Source: Cercis canadensis
Taxonomy: Eukaryota > Streptophyta > Magnoliopsida > Fabales > Fabaceae
Direction: 5' to 3'
Length of the DNA: 64,000 nt
Assembly (NCBI GenBank): GCA_003255065.1
Contig: QAOA01007611.1
Span: forward strand, 3,026 to 67,025
The position numbers were made by a program, and so were the translations under genes. The notes beneath the pieces are model-generated. The model ran no database searches. It was not told the DNA's origin and saw only the letters and a list, made by a program, of their open reading frames with translations. How positions within the stretch are numbered: the first letter of the stretch is position 1; the number at the start of each line of letters is the position of its first letter. Positions 34,901 through 45,990 of this stretch are shown here, piece after piece.

Positions 34901-37900
34901 AATATGTATTGTCTATTTCCAGAATTTTTAAAACTGCGAAGATATAATAATTTAAGCCCAACAAGTAACGTAGTTAGTTAGAAAACCAATGTAAAAGACT
35001 ACAAGTATGTTTAGGATTTTTATCTTGTTCATCATTGATAGATTCCAAAGTTTTACACTACAAGAAAATATATATCTCAATGATTACTTAGTTGATATTA
35101 GATAGTTTTTTCAAGATTGACATATATAAATATAATAAAACACAATTAAACTAGAATATTATTATAATCTATCATGATTGTTCATTTTATGTTTTTTTTT
35201 TTTTTTTACATAAAAATGCATTTTGAAATGTAAAAATAGTTACATTGAAATGGTTAACTATTTCAAGTATTAATGTTTTATTTTTTTCTGTTGAAAACAA
35301 AATTAAAAAAAATTTCGACCGCGAGTAAAATANAACCGCGAGTAATATACTTTAGTTTTCATCCCTAGCGAGTTTACTGAATAATAACTCATTTATTTAA
35401 GGCTGAAGCTACTCGGCAATGAAACCGCTTATCTATTTCTTCACTCTCTCCTCTCACTCTTACGAATTTCAGATACATCGAAGAAGAAGATTTATTCAGG
35501 TTTCTGAAGAGGGACGAAGTCTATATGATATTTCCTCTATTCGAAGGAGCAATTGAAACTGGAAGAATCACAAAGTCTTCATTGAGAAATTGGGTGGTGA
35601 GTGCTTGTTAATCTGCATTTACTTATTCAATTATGCTATCAAAGCACCCATAGTTGTAGTTTTATGTGGAAGAACACTTTGAGAATCTCTATTTTTTGTC
35701 AAAACAAAGCATCGAAAAAATGACCATTTTCTTGGAGAAAAAGTTTCGTGACGATTTAGTTTGCAGCTTAGATGATCATGTATATCTACTATGAGCTATT
35801 GTTAGGAAGGCTATCTTAACAGTTAGAAATTTAATTAATAGGCCTGCCAAGTAAGAATTTTTATATTTCATCAAAATAAGCTATATATAGCTTTTTAAAA
35901 TAATTTTTTTTATCATGTTTAATTGGGATTATACTCATTGTCAAAAACATTACACTATTTTTAGAACCATTAAAAGTACGGAATTAATTTGATTTGTAAA
36001 TTATTTATACCATAACTTGTTTAAAATTATAGTATAGGAATTGATTTTATTTATAAATCAATTTGTGTCTGTTAGATTAGGATTTACAAATTTTATCACT
36101 TTTGACGTACTTTGCAAATAATTTCTTTTTAAATCAAATCAATTTTATTCTATTCATGAGATATTTCACACTATGAGATCATAGCAGCGCACCATTGTTT
36201 TTACATCTCTTCTACACATTCACAATTTTACAATCAAGATTTATCAAACAACTTGCACTGATCCCCTTGAACTTTTTTTTTTTTTCTGTCAATTAATCTG
36301 GAATGTACACCTCATTATGTGTAAAGAAGGTGGTAAGAAAAATGGTCTAGAAGTATTATAATTTCTTTAAGATCACACTATCTGACCTTAGAATTATTAT
36401 CATTCAACACCCTCTCCTGCAGAGGTAACTTCCATTGAGGGGAAACATGAATTGGGAGAAGAAATTCAGTTTCTGGAAATTGTTTCTATCATACGTTGCA
36501 TGAACACAATAGTTCATAGTATAAATTCATTCCCTAACATATAGCACTATATAATGTTGCTAAAATTATAACAATGCCAGGTGTATGCCTATATAGAGCG
36601 AAAAGCTTTGGCTCATTCCTTGAATGATACAAAGACTGCTGTTCATCAACTTCACAAATTGGCAAGTGCAATTGTAGTCGTTATTATAAGTGTGGTCTCT
36701 CTTCTGGTGATGGGTGTGGCCACAACTAAGGTTATCTTTGTAGTCACCTCTCAACTTTTGCTCGTGGGTTTCATGTTTCAAAATATGTGCAAAACTGTCT
36801 TTGAATCCATCATCTTTGTCTTTGTGATGCACCCTTTTGACGTGGGAGATCGATGTGTTGTTGATGGTGTACAGGTAAAAGATTACTTCTTTAAAATCTC
36901 AAGCTATGATGACTATTTTTTATTATTTTGGTTTTTTTGTGGTTTTTGACGTGGTGATTCCCACATTTTTTATATGAAACTAATTTATGCTCGGGTTTCG
37001 ACATACTCTAATCACTAGTGCTTCTAGCGGGATTCAAACTCCTGATATTACCTAAGAATTCGCCCCACATGAAACTCAGTTCCTAGTGGTTAGAGGTTCA
37101 AATCTTTTGCTAAAAATGTCATTTGGTTTTTTCACCAAAAAAATGACCAAGTTATCCTTAGAGCTATGTGATTAATATGTGTGAAATATGTGATTATTGT
37201 ATTTAACATATCGTTATCATGTTTAAATATAAACAAAATAACTACATAATGGGAGGATATTTTAGTAATTTTACAGAACCAGTCTTTTCTTCATTATCTA
37301 ATACCTCTAATTCATTTTCCCTTTCTTTTACTAGTGAAAATGAAATTAATATTATGACTATTCATATATAATATCTCAATGGTTTTTGCAGATGATTGTA
37401 GAAGAGATGAATATATTGACGACAGTGTTCTTAAGATATGACAATGAAAAGATATACTATCCAAATTCTGTTCTTCTGACAAAACCTATAAGCAATTTCA
37501 GAAGAAGCCCGGATATGGCTGATACTGTGGACTTCACAATTGATGTATCTACCCCTGTGGATACTGTTTCTGCCCTCAAGAAGGCCATACAAGCGTAAGT
37601 ATTTTATACTTTTCCTTAATATTTGAGAAACTTATTACTTTGACTAATTCGTGATTGTAAATATAGGTTATTATATAATGTACCTCGTATATACATAAAA
37701 GGAATTACAAAGATATACTCCGCTTAAAAAGTTTACAGTAGTGCTTTTTCCCCGTTAAAGTCTTATTTTGGACAGAAATAACCCCTATTTTTGGATTCAT
37801 AGTGAAGCTCTCACTAACAAGAGTGATCTAATGTGAGTCGAGGTAGTTAAACACTGGTTTAGGTTTGTATATTAGGCCACAGTAGAAAAGAATAAGAGAA

Positions 37901-39259
37901 TGTTTGTACCTTTTTTTCTTTATGGCCCAAAGTATGCCACTTTTGCTATTATTTAAAAGTACACTAAAAGAGTTATCCCTATATACAACTAATGGAGAGT
38001 GTTCTTCTTGCGAGTATGGCTATCCAAAGCCAATGTACCAACTTCCTACCCTCTCCTACTTTTTCCATTTCTATTTCTTTCTCTTCATAGGCTTTCTCTC
38101 TCTTATGTTTTAACTACCCGTGTGTCACGGTCCGCACCCTATTCCTCTGGAGCATGGGGATCCCCAGTACAACTCCGTGGGCACCGGACAGGCGTGGACC
38201 CACCTCAGTGGGCCCAACCAAGAATTGTCCCTTAGTCTCGGCATTCGAATCCAAGGCGCTGCAGCACCACTCCTCGNATCTAATGTGAGTCGAGGTAGTT
38301 AAACACTGGCTTAGGTTTGTATATTAGGCCACAGTAGAAAAGAATTAGAGAATGTTTGTACCTTTTTTCTTTATGGCCCAAAGTCTGCCACTTTTACTAT
38401 TATTTAACAGTACACTAAAAGAGTTATCCCTATATACAACTAATGGAGAGTGTTCTTCTTGCAAGTATGGCTATCCAAAGCCAATATACCCACTTCCTAC
38501 CCTCTCCTACTTTTTCCATTTCTGTTTCTGTCTCTTCATGGGCTTTCTCTCCCTTATGTTTTAACTACCCATGCAACGCACGAGTATGCAACCAGTTATA
38601 ACTATATTCATATTAGGTCATTCTGGTTCCTGGGAGCTTTATGGGCCAAAAATATGATTTATTTCAGTCCAAAATGAGAGTTTTAGAGAGAGGAGGGGAG
38701 GTGTGGTAATGCTACCCCTCCCCCCTATTTAGGGGATAGCACTTAGCAACTTCACATAAAAATGTAGTCAAAATTTATGCACAAAGAACTTCTAACTTAA
38801 ATATTTATCCTCAAACAATATTTAAGGTTAATGCCTTTTCAAGAGTGGCTTAATTAAGTTCCTTGAGGATAAGTTTGAGCTACACCCACTTAGCAAAAGT
38901 CATAGAAACCATAGCTTGAAAATGTTGATCATATGTAATTATTTAGATGTTCTATGAGTGGCATTTTACTGTCTGCTACTTCATTCAGGTACATTGAGAG
39001 CAAACCAAAGTACTGGAGCCCTAAACACACAGTCATTCTGAAGGAAATTGAGAACCTGGACAAGATGAAAATGACTTTGTGCGTTCAACACACTATAAAC
39101 CATCAAAACTTTGGAGAGAGGACTAGTCGAAGATCTGAGCTTTTGTTTGAGCTAAAGAAGATATTTGAGAACCTTGGCATAAAGTATCATCTTCTTCCTC
39201 AAGAAATACATCTCACACAAGTCAACCTGAGAAATGGAAGCCTAGCAGTGTCATCTTGA
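31257..39259 (+). CDS. MSL10-like mechanosensitive ion channel (MscS family)
   Basis: Five exons: 31257-32440, 35473-35596, 36581-36874, 37392-37594 and 38989-39259. Phases (2, 0, 0, 2) close without a shift, giving 691 aa, slightly shorter than Arabidopsis MSL10 (about 730). The N-terminal cytosolic tail is Ser/Asp/Glu-rich with a basic patch (KKRKRKINKR) before TM1 at about residue 119. More TM segments follow to about residue 280. A cytosolic loop carries RRHLQASKSLPARLRY, and the EF-hand-like YIEEEDLFRFL is in exon 2. Exon 3 carries the last two TM segments and the start of the MscS pore/beta domain (VSLLVMGVATTKVIFVV, MHPFDVGDRCVVDGVQ). Exons 4-5 complete it (YPNSVLLTKPISNFRRSPDM; IKYHLLPQEIHLTQVN). 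It likely works in the plasma membrane as a tension-gated, anion-preferring channel. MSL9 or another class II MSL is possible. Confidence 0.93.
34135..34251 (+). repeat. 35-bp direct repeat flanking 47 bp
   Basis: TTACTCACAAAAGTTTTAGC followed by AGG(A/G)AAAGAAAGGGA occurs at 34135 and again at about 34217, giving an 82-bp tandem period with only one intervening spacer. Confidence 0.75.
34857..34898 (+). repeat. (TA)n microsatellite, about 20 units
   Basis: Uninterrupted alternating TA of about 40 bp in MSL10-like intron 1. Confidence 0.95.
35057..35332 (+). mobile_element. CACTA-like terminus in MSL10-like intron 1, partial
   Basis: CACTACAAGAAAATATATAT at 35057 matches the CACTA terminal repeat also seen at 13514. 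The segment runs to a single N at 35333. GCGAGTAA motifs on both sides of the N suggest unmerged sequence. No opposite terminus found. Confidence 0.45.
37826..38570 (+). repeat. Flanking direct duplicate of about 290 bp around an insertion
   Basis: 37826-38118 and 38278-38570 differ at about ten positions, at a constant offset of 452 bp. Copy 1 is interrupted after TTAACTACCCGTG by the LTR-like sequence. Copy 2 continues TTAACTACCCATGCAACGCA into the normal intron. Confidence 0.85.
38123..38276 (+). mobile_element. Partial LTR-retrotransposon end
   Basis: Starts TGTCACGGTCCGCACCC exactly where the first copy of the flanking duplicate stops matching the second. It is much GC-richer than its surroundings and ends at the single N. 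TG start, composition and insertion position suggest the 5' end of an LTR, the rest of the element not being assembled here. Confidence 0.6.
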
Positions 39260-40367
39260 GATTGAAATTTTGTCTATTTAACACGAACTACTTTTTTGGT
39301 TTGGATGGAGCAGAAAACAAATGAAGTAAATATTCAATCCCAACATATACGAAGGGGATAACAAGGCTATTAGAGTTCAGATGAAGAATGTTACAAAAAT
39401 GCCTCATTTTACTGATCGAAATGGATGGGTGTATGAATTTTGCTTGGTAAACATATTATAGGAAAGGGATAATATTAATATGCTATATATACTTTATTTT
39501 GGTGAAAAAAAATTGTAGGTTTAATTTCTATACACGGTTAATGTATAGTTTGTTTTGATAGAAATGATAGGTAAAAATATTTTTTTTTAGAAACTATATC
39601 TATAAAAACAAATGGAGCTTTCAGGAAAATTCCCAGGCATTGAGAGTTTAATTGCTAGAATTGATGTTTAATTTATGCGGACTTATAATCACCCTTGTAT
39701 AGATATTTGATTTCTATCGCTTTGTTTCATCTGACAATTATATATGAGTTCTAGCAAAATTCAATTAAACATTTTCTAACTAAATGCCTTTACTCTTCTC
39801 TGAAACAACACACACAATGTTTTATTCTGAGAAAAAAGCCAAAACATACTTGTTTGTTTTACTTCTGAGTTGTTAATTAGATATCAAGTCTGAAAATTTT
39901 GAATGATAATCAAGCATAAAATATCTTCACTACTTGCATTAGTAGGTCAGGGCTGTCATCCTATCAAGTTTCACTCCATTTATTTAATGTATTGGTCTAC
40001 AAGAAATTCTAAATAATATGCAGATAGAAAGAGCCTTCTGGAGAACTTTGATAAACACTACGCTTCAAATCAATCTAGTATCATTTCTATGTACAAGTCG
40101 GAATGTGATTGAGAATATGAGCAATTCACCAAAAAAAAAAAAGTCATAATAAGTACAATTCAGACTTTATATGTAATTTGAGCAATAAACAATGAAATTA
40201 TTAGATATCTTTCACTTCTCTCATCTTATTTCTCTCTTTTCCTCTTATATCAAGCGCATGCAACCATAGACTTTGACAAAGTAAAACATACAAGAATGAA
40301 CATAATTCACTCTATCCTTGCACTAAATAAAACCAAGAATTCATTCAAAGTTCAAACCTCTATGTCA
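39260..40367. other. 3' flank of MSL10-like gene, nothing else seen
   Basis: AT-rich. The first 150-250 bp are presumably the 3' UTR of the channel gene. No other coding frame. Confidence 0.5.
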
Positions 40368-40673
40368 TCAATTTATATGTCTTTCGTAGCACATCTCATT
40401 CGCCTTGAAAACACATTTCAAATAATCATTTCCTTGGAGACCTGATTCTCTGCACTGTTTAACCATCTTATCAAGGCACTCGTTAAATCGACTCTTATTA
40501 AGCTTTCCTTTTGGATAGAAAGAGAAGTTAGCAGCAGATCTTTTTGGAGACAAAGGGAAGGAAGTTGCAAAACTAGAAGGCTGGACAGAAGAAGCAACAG
40601 GCTCCTTGGCTTGGCCAGCTACCCAAACAATTATGACAAACAGCATTGTCATCAACAACACTTTTCTCATCAT
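40368..40673 (-). CDS. Small secreted peptide with twin CX7C motif, 101 aa
   Basis: A single-exon ORF starts at a double Met (MMRKVLLMTMLFVIIVWVAG). The first 20-22 residues are a clear signal peptide. The Ser/Pro-rich middle (about 25-52) could be a propeptide. The C-terminal 45 residues hold all four Cys in the spacing C-x7-C-x12-C-x7-C (NECLDKMVKQC, then YLKCVFKANEMC). Symmetric paired Cys in amphipathic segments suggest a disulphide-stapled helical hairpin. Spacing differs from CX9C (CHCH) and CX3C (hairpinin) families. I do not recognise a named family, so function is unknown. A poly(A)-rich 3' flank follows. Small, intact and with a good signal peptide, it is probably a real gene. Confidence 0.65.
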   Translation of the reverse strand: MMRKVLLMTMLFVIIVWVAGQAKEPVASSVQPSSFATSFPLSPKRSAANFSFYPKGKLNKSRFNECLDKMVKQCRESGLQGNDYLKCVFKANEMCYERHIN

Positions 40674-42160
40674 ACAACCCTTTTATGCTGTCTTCAGTTC
40701 TCTAAGCTTATTTCAGTAAATGTACAAGGTTTTAGAGATGATGTATGAAGTTTTTACAGTCAATTAAATAATGAATGATATCTTATCCATTCTTATTAAG
40801 TGACTAAATTTTTTAAAATTTTTATAATGACACCAAAGGCACATTGAAAATTCTATTGAAACTCATCCAAAACCCATCCCAAAAAGGAGGGAATAGTGCT
40901 AACCCCTCTAAGAGAGAGATAGGTTAGCGTTGCCCAATTAAATAAAGAAGAAACACATTAAATCGTTTTATGGCCAGAGACCTTACATAGAACTCCAACT
41001 ACTTGCAATAGAGATCCAATATGCATGCCCCGTCGTTGACTGAAAAGGGCCTTCTTAATATGATCATGGAATCATTGAAGAATTACATTTATAGCGATTA
41101 TGTCGAATAACTTTGAAGGTGATGGCCTTGATTGAAGTCATCTCTCTCTTAATGAGCCCAGAAAGACTATGGCTTTTGGCAACATGAATACTTTGAGCAT
41201 GATGACCTTGATCAAAGTCATGTCTTTTAGTGAGCATAGAAAGCTTATGGCACTCTTGGAGTTGACAAAGCATTTATTATTTTAATAACCGCTATTCTTT
41301 GATACTGACTATACAAAAGAGACAGAAAACAAAAATATCAATTCCATTGTACAACTAACAATGAGAGGACATCTTTATTCAATTGTGTTTTTAGCTAACA
41401 AATTTACTTATTTATTTAATAATAAAAAAACAATGAAATTACGTCTTCTTGACTGGATACTTGAGGAAATAGGGTTGGGATGTCTTAATTTACTTTTCCA
41501 TAATTAATTAATAAATAAAACTAATGGTAATAATTTTATGGCCTAGATTAAAGTCGTGTCTTAATTTTAATGAGCTTAAAAAGTCTATGGCTTTGGGAGT
41601 TCACAAAATGCATTTATTATTTTCATAGTTGTAATTAATTATTAATACTGCCTCGGGTCTTAATTAACTGTTGTTTAAAGAAGATGTATAAGAATTAACA
41701 ACGTCATTAAATAGTGTTTATTATTGCAACATATTGACATATCTTCCCAAGCTATCTTTCTTATTGAAGAACTCTTTCTAGTTGAGCATTTAATGAAGAT
41801 AGTGACTTTGATAAGGGTAAATTTGAAAAAAAAAAAAATTAATGCAATTTTGGTTTTGAGAATATTGTAACTATTAAAAAAGACTAAGAAAAAAGCTCTA
41901 AAACAACAATTAATTAGGATCCAAAAGGGTATATACTATAATAAATATATTGGTAAATTACACTCATTCTATGAAGTTTGTTGAAATGACATTACGCACA
42001 TATGTGCGCACATTTGATAATGCATACAAGAGATAAAGAAAATCAAATTAAATGTGACAAAAAGAGTGTGCTAGTATCACTTCTTTAATCCAATAATTGG
42101 ATGATTGTAAGTTATGTAATATTTCTAAGGTGATGAGCAGATATAATAACATTTTTTCCG
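40674..42160. other. Intergenic with a diverged dispersed repeat
   Basis: Three diverged copies of a motif resembling GACCTTGATCAAAGTCATGTCTT, followed by TGAGC and AAAG(T/C)(C/T)TATGGC, lie at about 41120, 41205 and 41540. The last two are also followed by GCATTTATTATTTT. No gene. Confidence 0.55.
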
Positions 42161-42583
42161 AAATGGACCATTCTTATTTTTCAAAATAACCAGAAGAAAT
42201 GTTCGTAATATAAGCAAATTAATACACCTTGGGGCTGACAATCATGATTAAAAAAAGGTTTAATGTACTGTAGGTTCTTATAGTTTGGACGACTTTTGAA
42301 TCAGGTCCATATAAATTTATTTTTTTTTCCTCTTTTGGAGTCTTTATAGTTTAAATTTTTTTTTAATTGAGTCCCTACTATTATCCTAAATTATAAATTT
42401 GTTAGTTTAGTGCTCATATGTCAAACGATTTATCTATGTGACAATAAAATAAGTTGATATGACATCAAAGTGGCACATAAATTGCCAAAGTAGAGAGAGA
42501 AGGAAAGAAGATGTGATGAAAATTTTTGTACCACTTTGGCACCACGTCAATTTCTTTTATTGTCACATAAGCAAGCGGTTTAC

Positions 42584-43733
42584 TGATACTTGTCTTTTAG
42601 AACTATACAATCCATGCTTTAATACTGAATTTTTACCTGCATTGCAAGCAAATTCTCTATAAACATGGTGTTTAATCCATGAATTGGTTTTGACAGGTAC
42701 CAAGATGGGTAATTTGGAAATGAGAAGAATTTGGCAGCAATTCATGGAGAAAATGGCAATGACAGCAGCATTCTACCAAGTTTTCTGCTAGACACGGGCA
42801 GTAACACGGCCGTGTGTACCCCGTGTCTACCATCCAGAGGCTACTGCTCAAGCTCATGGACAAACACGGCCTCAGACAGGAACAGACACGGCCGTGTCCA
42901 AGGCCGTGTTGATCAAGCAGAACGTCCAGAGAACAAAGCCCCAGTCTAAGGGCAAACACGGTCAAGAAAAGAGAAGGACACGGCCGTGTGAGGGGCCGTG
43001 TTGAACAGGCAGAGGCTACAAAGTCAAGACACGCCCAGGCCAAAGAAGAGCACGGGCCATGTCTGAGAAACACGGCCGTGATCAGAAAGGAACACGGGCG
43101 TGTCAGAGCCCGTGTTCGATGACCAGAACTTGCAACTTAAGTGACACGCCCAGGACCAGAAAAGGAACACGGCCGTGTTCGAGCTATTTTTGACCAAATG
43201 ACCTAATCCTGCACAAGTATAAAAAGGGAAATCTGATGCATGGCAAAGGAGGCCGTATTTGGGGAAGAAAAGGACAGAAGAACTAGAGAGCAAGGGGCAG
43301 CAATCGGAACTGGATCGTCATAGAGTTTCTTTTTCTTCTCTTCTTTTCATCTCATGTTGAATACTGATTTATTTTTATTGAATTCAAGTATGAGTAGCTA
43401 AATTCTTAATGTTAGGGGTTTGATGTAATTCATTTGTAATGAAATTTCAAGATTGAATAAACTTGTTTTAGCACAACTTCGTTTGTTGAATAGAATTTGC
43501 TGTTCTTAATGCCTTTAAATGCGTAGCTACCATTTGAATGGTCAAGAGATTCGCTTCAATACTAGGAATAGTAAGATTCGAATGTGTTCTGTAAATTCTA
43601 TCCTAAATTGAGTTAATCTAGGAATAGATAACTTCGTTTAGGTGGTATCAGATTAATTTCCTAGAACCAAATCACCTAGATTAATTAGTTGTATCAAGGA
43701 ATTGGACAAGTAATTGGCATAGGGAGGATTGTA
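42584..43733 (+). mobile_element. LTR-retrotransposon segment with CACGGCCGTG palindrome cluster
   Basis: Starts TGATACTTGTCTTTTAG exactly at the break in the interrupted foldback copy. The central 400 bp is GC-rich, with repeated ACACGGCCGTGT-type palindromes and half-sites (about 42805, 42885, 42977, 43070, 43090, 43165). The last 500 bp is typical of plant gypsy-type LTR tails (TTTGATGTAATTCATTTGTA, TTAATCTAGGAATAGATAAC). Likely one LTR or its 5' part; no internal domains are present before the N. Confidence 0.7.
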
Positions 43734-43828
43734 NAAATGGACCATTCTTATTTTTCAAAATAACCAGAAGAAATGTTCGTAATATAAGCAAATTAATACA
43801 CCTTGGGGCTGACAATCATGATTAAAAA

Positions 43829-44312
43829 AAGGTTTAATGTACTGTAGGTTCTTAAAGTTTGGACGACTTTTGAATCAGGTCCATATAAATTTTTTTTTTT
43901 CCTCTTTTGGAATCTTTATAGTTTGATTTTTTTTTACTTGAGTCCCTACTATTATCCTAAATTATAAATTTGTTAGTTTAGTGCTCACATGTCAAACGAT
44001 TTATCTATGTGACAATAAAATAAGTTGATATGACATCAAAGTGGCACATAAATTGCCAAAGTAAAGAGAGAAGGAAAGAAGATGTGATAAAAAATTTTGT
44101 ACCACTTTGGCACGACATCAATTTCTTTTATTGTCACATAAGCAAGCCGTTTACCATGTGAGCACTAAACTAACAAATTTATAATTTGGAGTAACGACAA
44201 TGACACAATTGAAACAAATTCAAACTATAAGGATCCTAAAAGAGAAAAAAAAAAATTTATAGGAACCTAATTCAAAATTCATCTAAATTATAAGGACTTG
44301 CAGTACATTTAA
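43829..44312. mobile_element. Foldback MITE with about 200-bp inverted arms (uninterrupted copy)
   Basis: The left end reads GGTTTAATGTACTGTAGGTTC and the right end is its inverse (ATAAGGACTTGCAGTACATTT). Inner arm sequence (AGTTTAGTGCTCACATG; CATGTGAGCACTAAACT) matches in inverse too. The interrupted copy starts at about 42255. Confidence 0.8.
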
Positions 44313-44340
44313 ANTCGTCTAAATTATAAGAACTTGCAGT

Positions 44341-44950
44341 ACATTTAAACCTTAAAAAAACATTGTAGATTACATATTAGTTATTAAAATATTGACCGTG
44401 TCTGTAATACATATCAATGAAGTAATGTACTAGTGTTGCAGAGTTTGTGACCGTTAGATTGAACAAGCACAAGAAACCACAATATGCAAGTCATTATATC
44501 CAAGGGTCTTTGTTGAATTTTCACCGGTATGTACAACTCTTGTGTTGTGTATTTTAACTTTCTGCTAAAATATTTAATAACGAATGAGTTTAAAATTGGA
44601 TCAACCGTGTAAAATCTTATACATTATTAATAAATACAAAGTTGGAAAGTTTTATATTATTAAAGTAACTACAAGTTTTTACTAATAATAAAGGGAGCTG
44701 CTATTTTCACACCCTATTTTTCTAATGACACACTTTATTTAATGTCTAAATATGATAGAGACTAAATTACCCTTTTTAATTCAATATAAAATATTTTTAA
44801 AATTAACAAATCATGATATCCTCTTTCTAAAACTCTTGTTAATTTTGACTCAATTTTTTTCTACAATTATCTCTAATCTCATTCTAATCATATATTTTTG
44901 CAAAGTATTTCCTTCACAATACTGATGACTATTCTTGTTTCCTGTTGGCA
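44341..44950. other. Intergenic, nothing recognised
   Basis: AT-rich, including one SINE-like or foldback-like run near 44700, but no supported feature. Confidence 0.5.
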
Positions 44951-44951
44951 G

Positions 44952-45310
44952 GTTGCAGATTTTGTACTTGCAAAGTATTCTTCTGATGTCAACACTCAGT
45001 TCTCCACTAGAGTGATGGGAACTTTTGGGTGAGAGCTACTTCCTTCTTTCATATCCAATTTTAACATCTGATATTAACATATCATAATTCATAATGTCCA
45101 AAAGCATGGAGTTCTCCTAGTTCCAATTTTCACCTTTCCCTGGAAAATGTTTGGCATGTTAAATTTATATATATCTGTTTCAAGCTATTACATTGGTTAC
45201 TGCTTGCAGGTATTTAGCTCCAGAATATGACTTCAAGTGGAAACCTCACTGACAAATGAGATGTATTTTCTTCTGAGTTAAGCTCATGGAGTTAATTCCA
45301 TGGAGGATAG
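44952..45310 (+). pseudogene. PERK-type receptor kinase pseudogene fragment
   Basis: After an acceptor (TTGGCAG) it reads VADFVLAKYSSDVNTQFSTR and VMGTFG, then a GT donor (45029), an intron, an acceptor (GCTTGCAG), and YLAPEYDFKWKPH followed by a stop. This is the activation segment of a plant proline-rich extensin-like (PERK) receptor kinase. The DFG Asp-Phe-Gly motif is mutated to DFV. The segment after YLAPEY is degenerate, with stops and CIFF...LMELIPW remnants. No ATP-binding or catalytic loop exons nearby. Confidence 0.75.
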
Positions 45311-45990
45311 TTTGGTAGACAGGATAAGTAATATGATGCTCCAATTTTAATAAAAGTTAGAAATAGAAGAATGCGATTAGAGATAATTGTAGGAAAAAAC
45401 TAAAACCACAATTAATAAGAGTTAATATATATATATATATATATATATCATAATTAGTTAATTTTAAAAAAAAAATATTAAAAGATTTAACAAATAATGT
45501 TTTTTCATCTCAGAAAAGCAAATGATGTTTGATATTAGGATAGGATAATGGCTAAAATGTAAAAAGTTAAAAATGTCATAGGTATTCTAAATTAAGATAT
45601 AGACATGAAACACATGGCGGGGGCAAAGAAGAGGCAAGGAAATCAATAGGAGGAGGAAAGGGAAGCAATAGAAATCATAATATCAACACCAATGACTATA
45701 ATTCTGTACGCTTTGGAAGATCATTCTTTTACACATAACTTGACAGGCATAAAAGTAAAGTTTGATCTTTGTCTAATATGCAAATCACTAACAATGTTTT
45801 CATAATACTAACTGCCAACCAAATAACCTATGGCCGAGTAGTACTGAAGTTGTCCTTAGAGCTTGTGGGTTCTGTGTTCAAATTCAGAGTCAGCCAAAAG
45901 TTACCAAAACCATATTATAACTAACACAAACTATTATATGACATCCTACCATACCATTGTGAAGATTCAAACTTACAAGATGAAGATGTC
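45311..45990. other. Intergenic with TA repeat and SINE-like sequence
   Basis: A TA run at about 45426-45449. A stretch at about 45825-45915 (ATGGCCGAGTAGTACTGAAG, then GTTCTGTGTTCAAATTC) resembles a tRNA-derived SINE head with box A/B-like motifs and is related to 30008-30190. Confidence 0.45.

Larger units (their letters stand above)
32441..35472 (+). other. MSL10-like intron 1 (3.0 kb)
   Basis: AT-rich, no internal gene. Contains an 82-bp tandem duplication (34135-34251), a TA microsatellite (about 34857-34898), a CACTA-like end (35057) and a single-N join (35333) flanked by a short duplicate of ACCGCGAGTAA. Confidence 0.7.
37595..38988 (+). other. MSL10-like intron 4, containing a duplicated segment
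   Basis: Non-coding. About 290 bp (37826-38118) is present again at 38278-38570, the two being separated by a 154-bp LTR-like sequence and a single N (38277). Confidence 0.8.
42161..44340. repeat. Foldback element and flank present twice, one copy interrupted
   Basis: 42161-42583 recurs at 43735-44154 (offset 1574) with few differences. The first copy is cut at 42583 by an LTR-like sequence, and the second continues uninterrupted to 44313. A single N at 43734 separates them, and another at 44314 has a short local duplicate. Confidence 0.85.
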
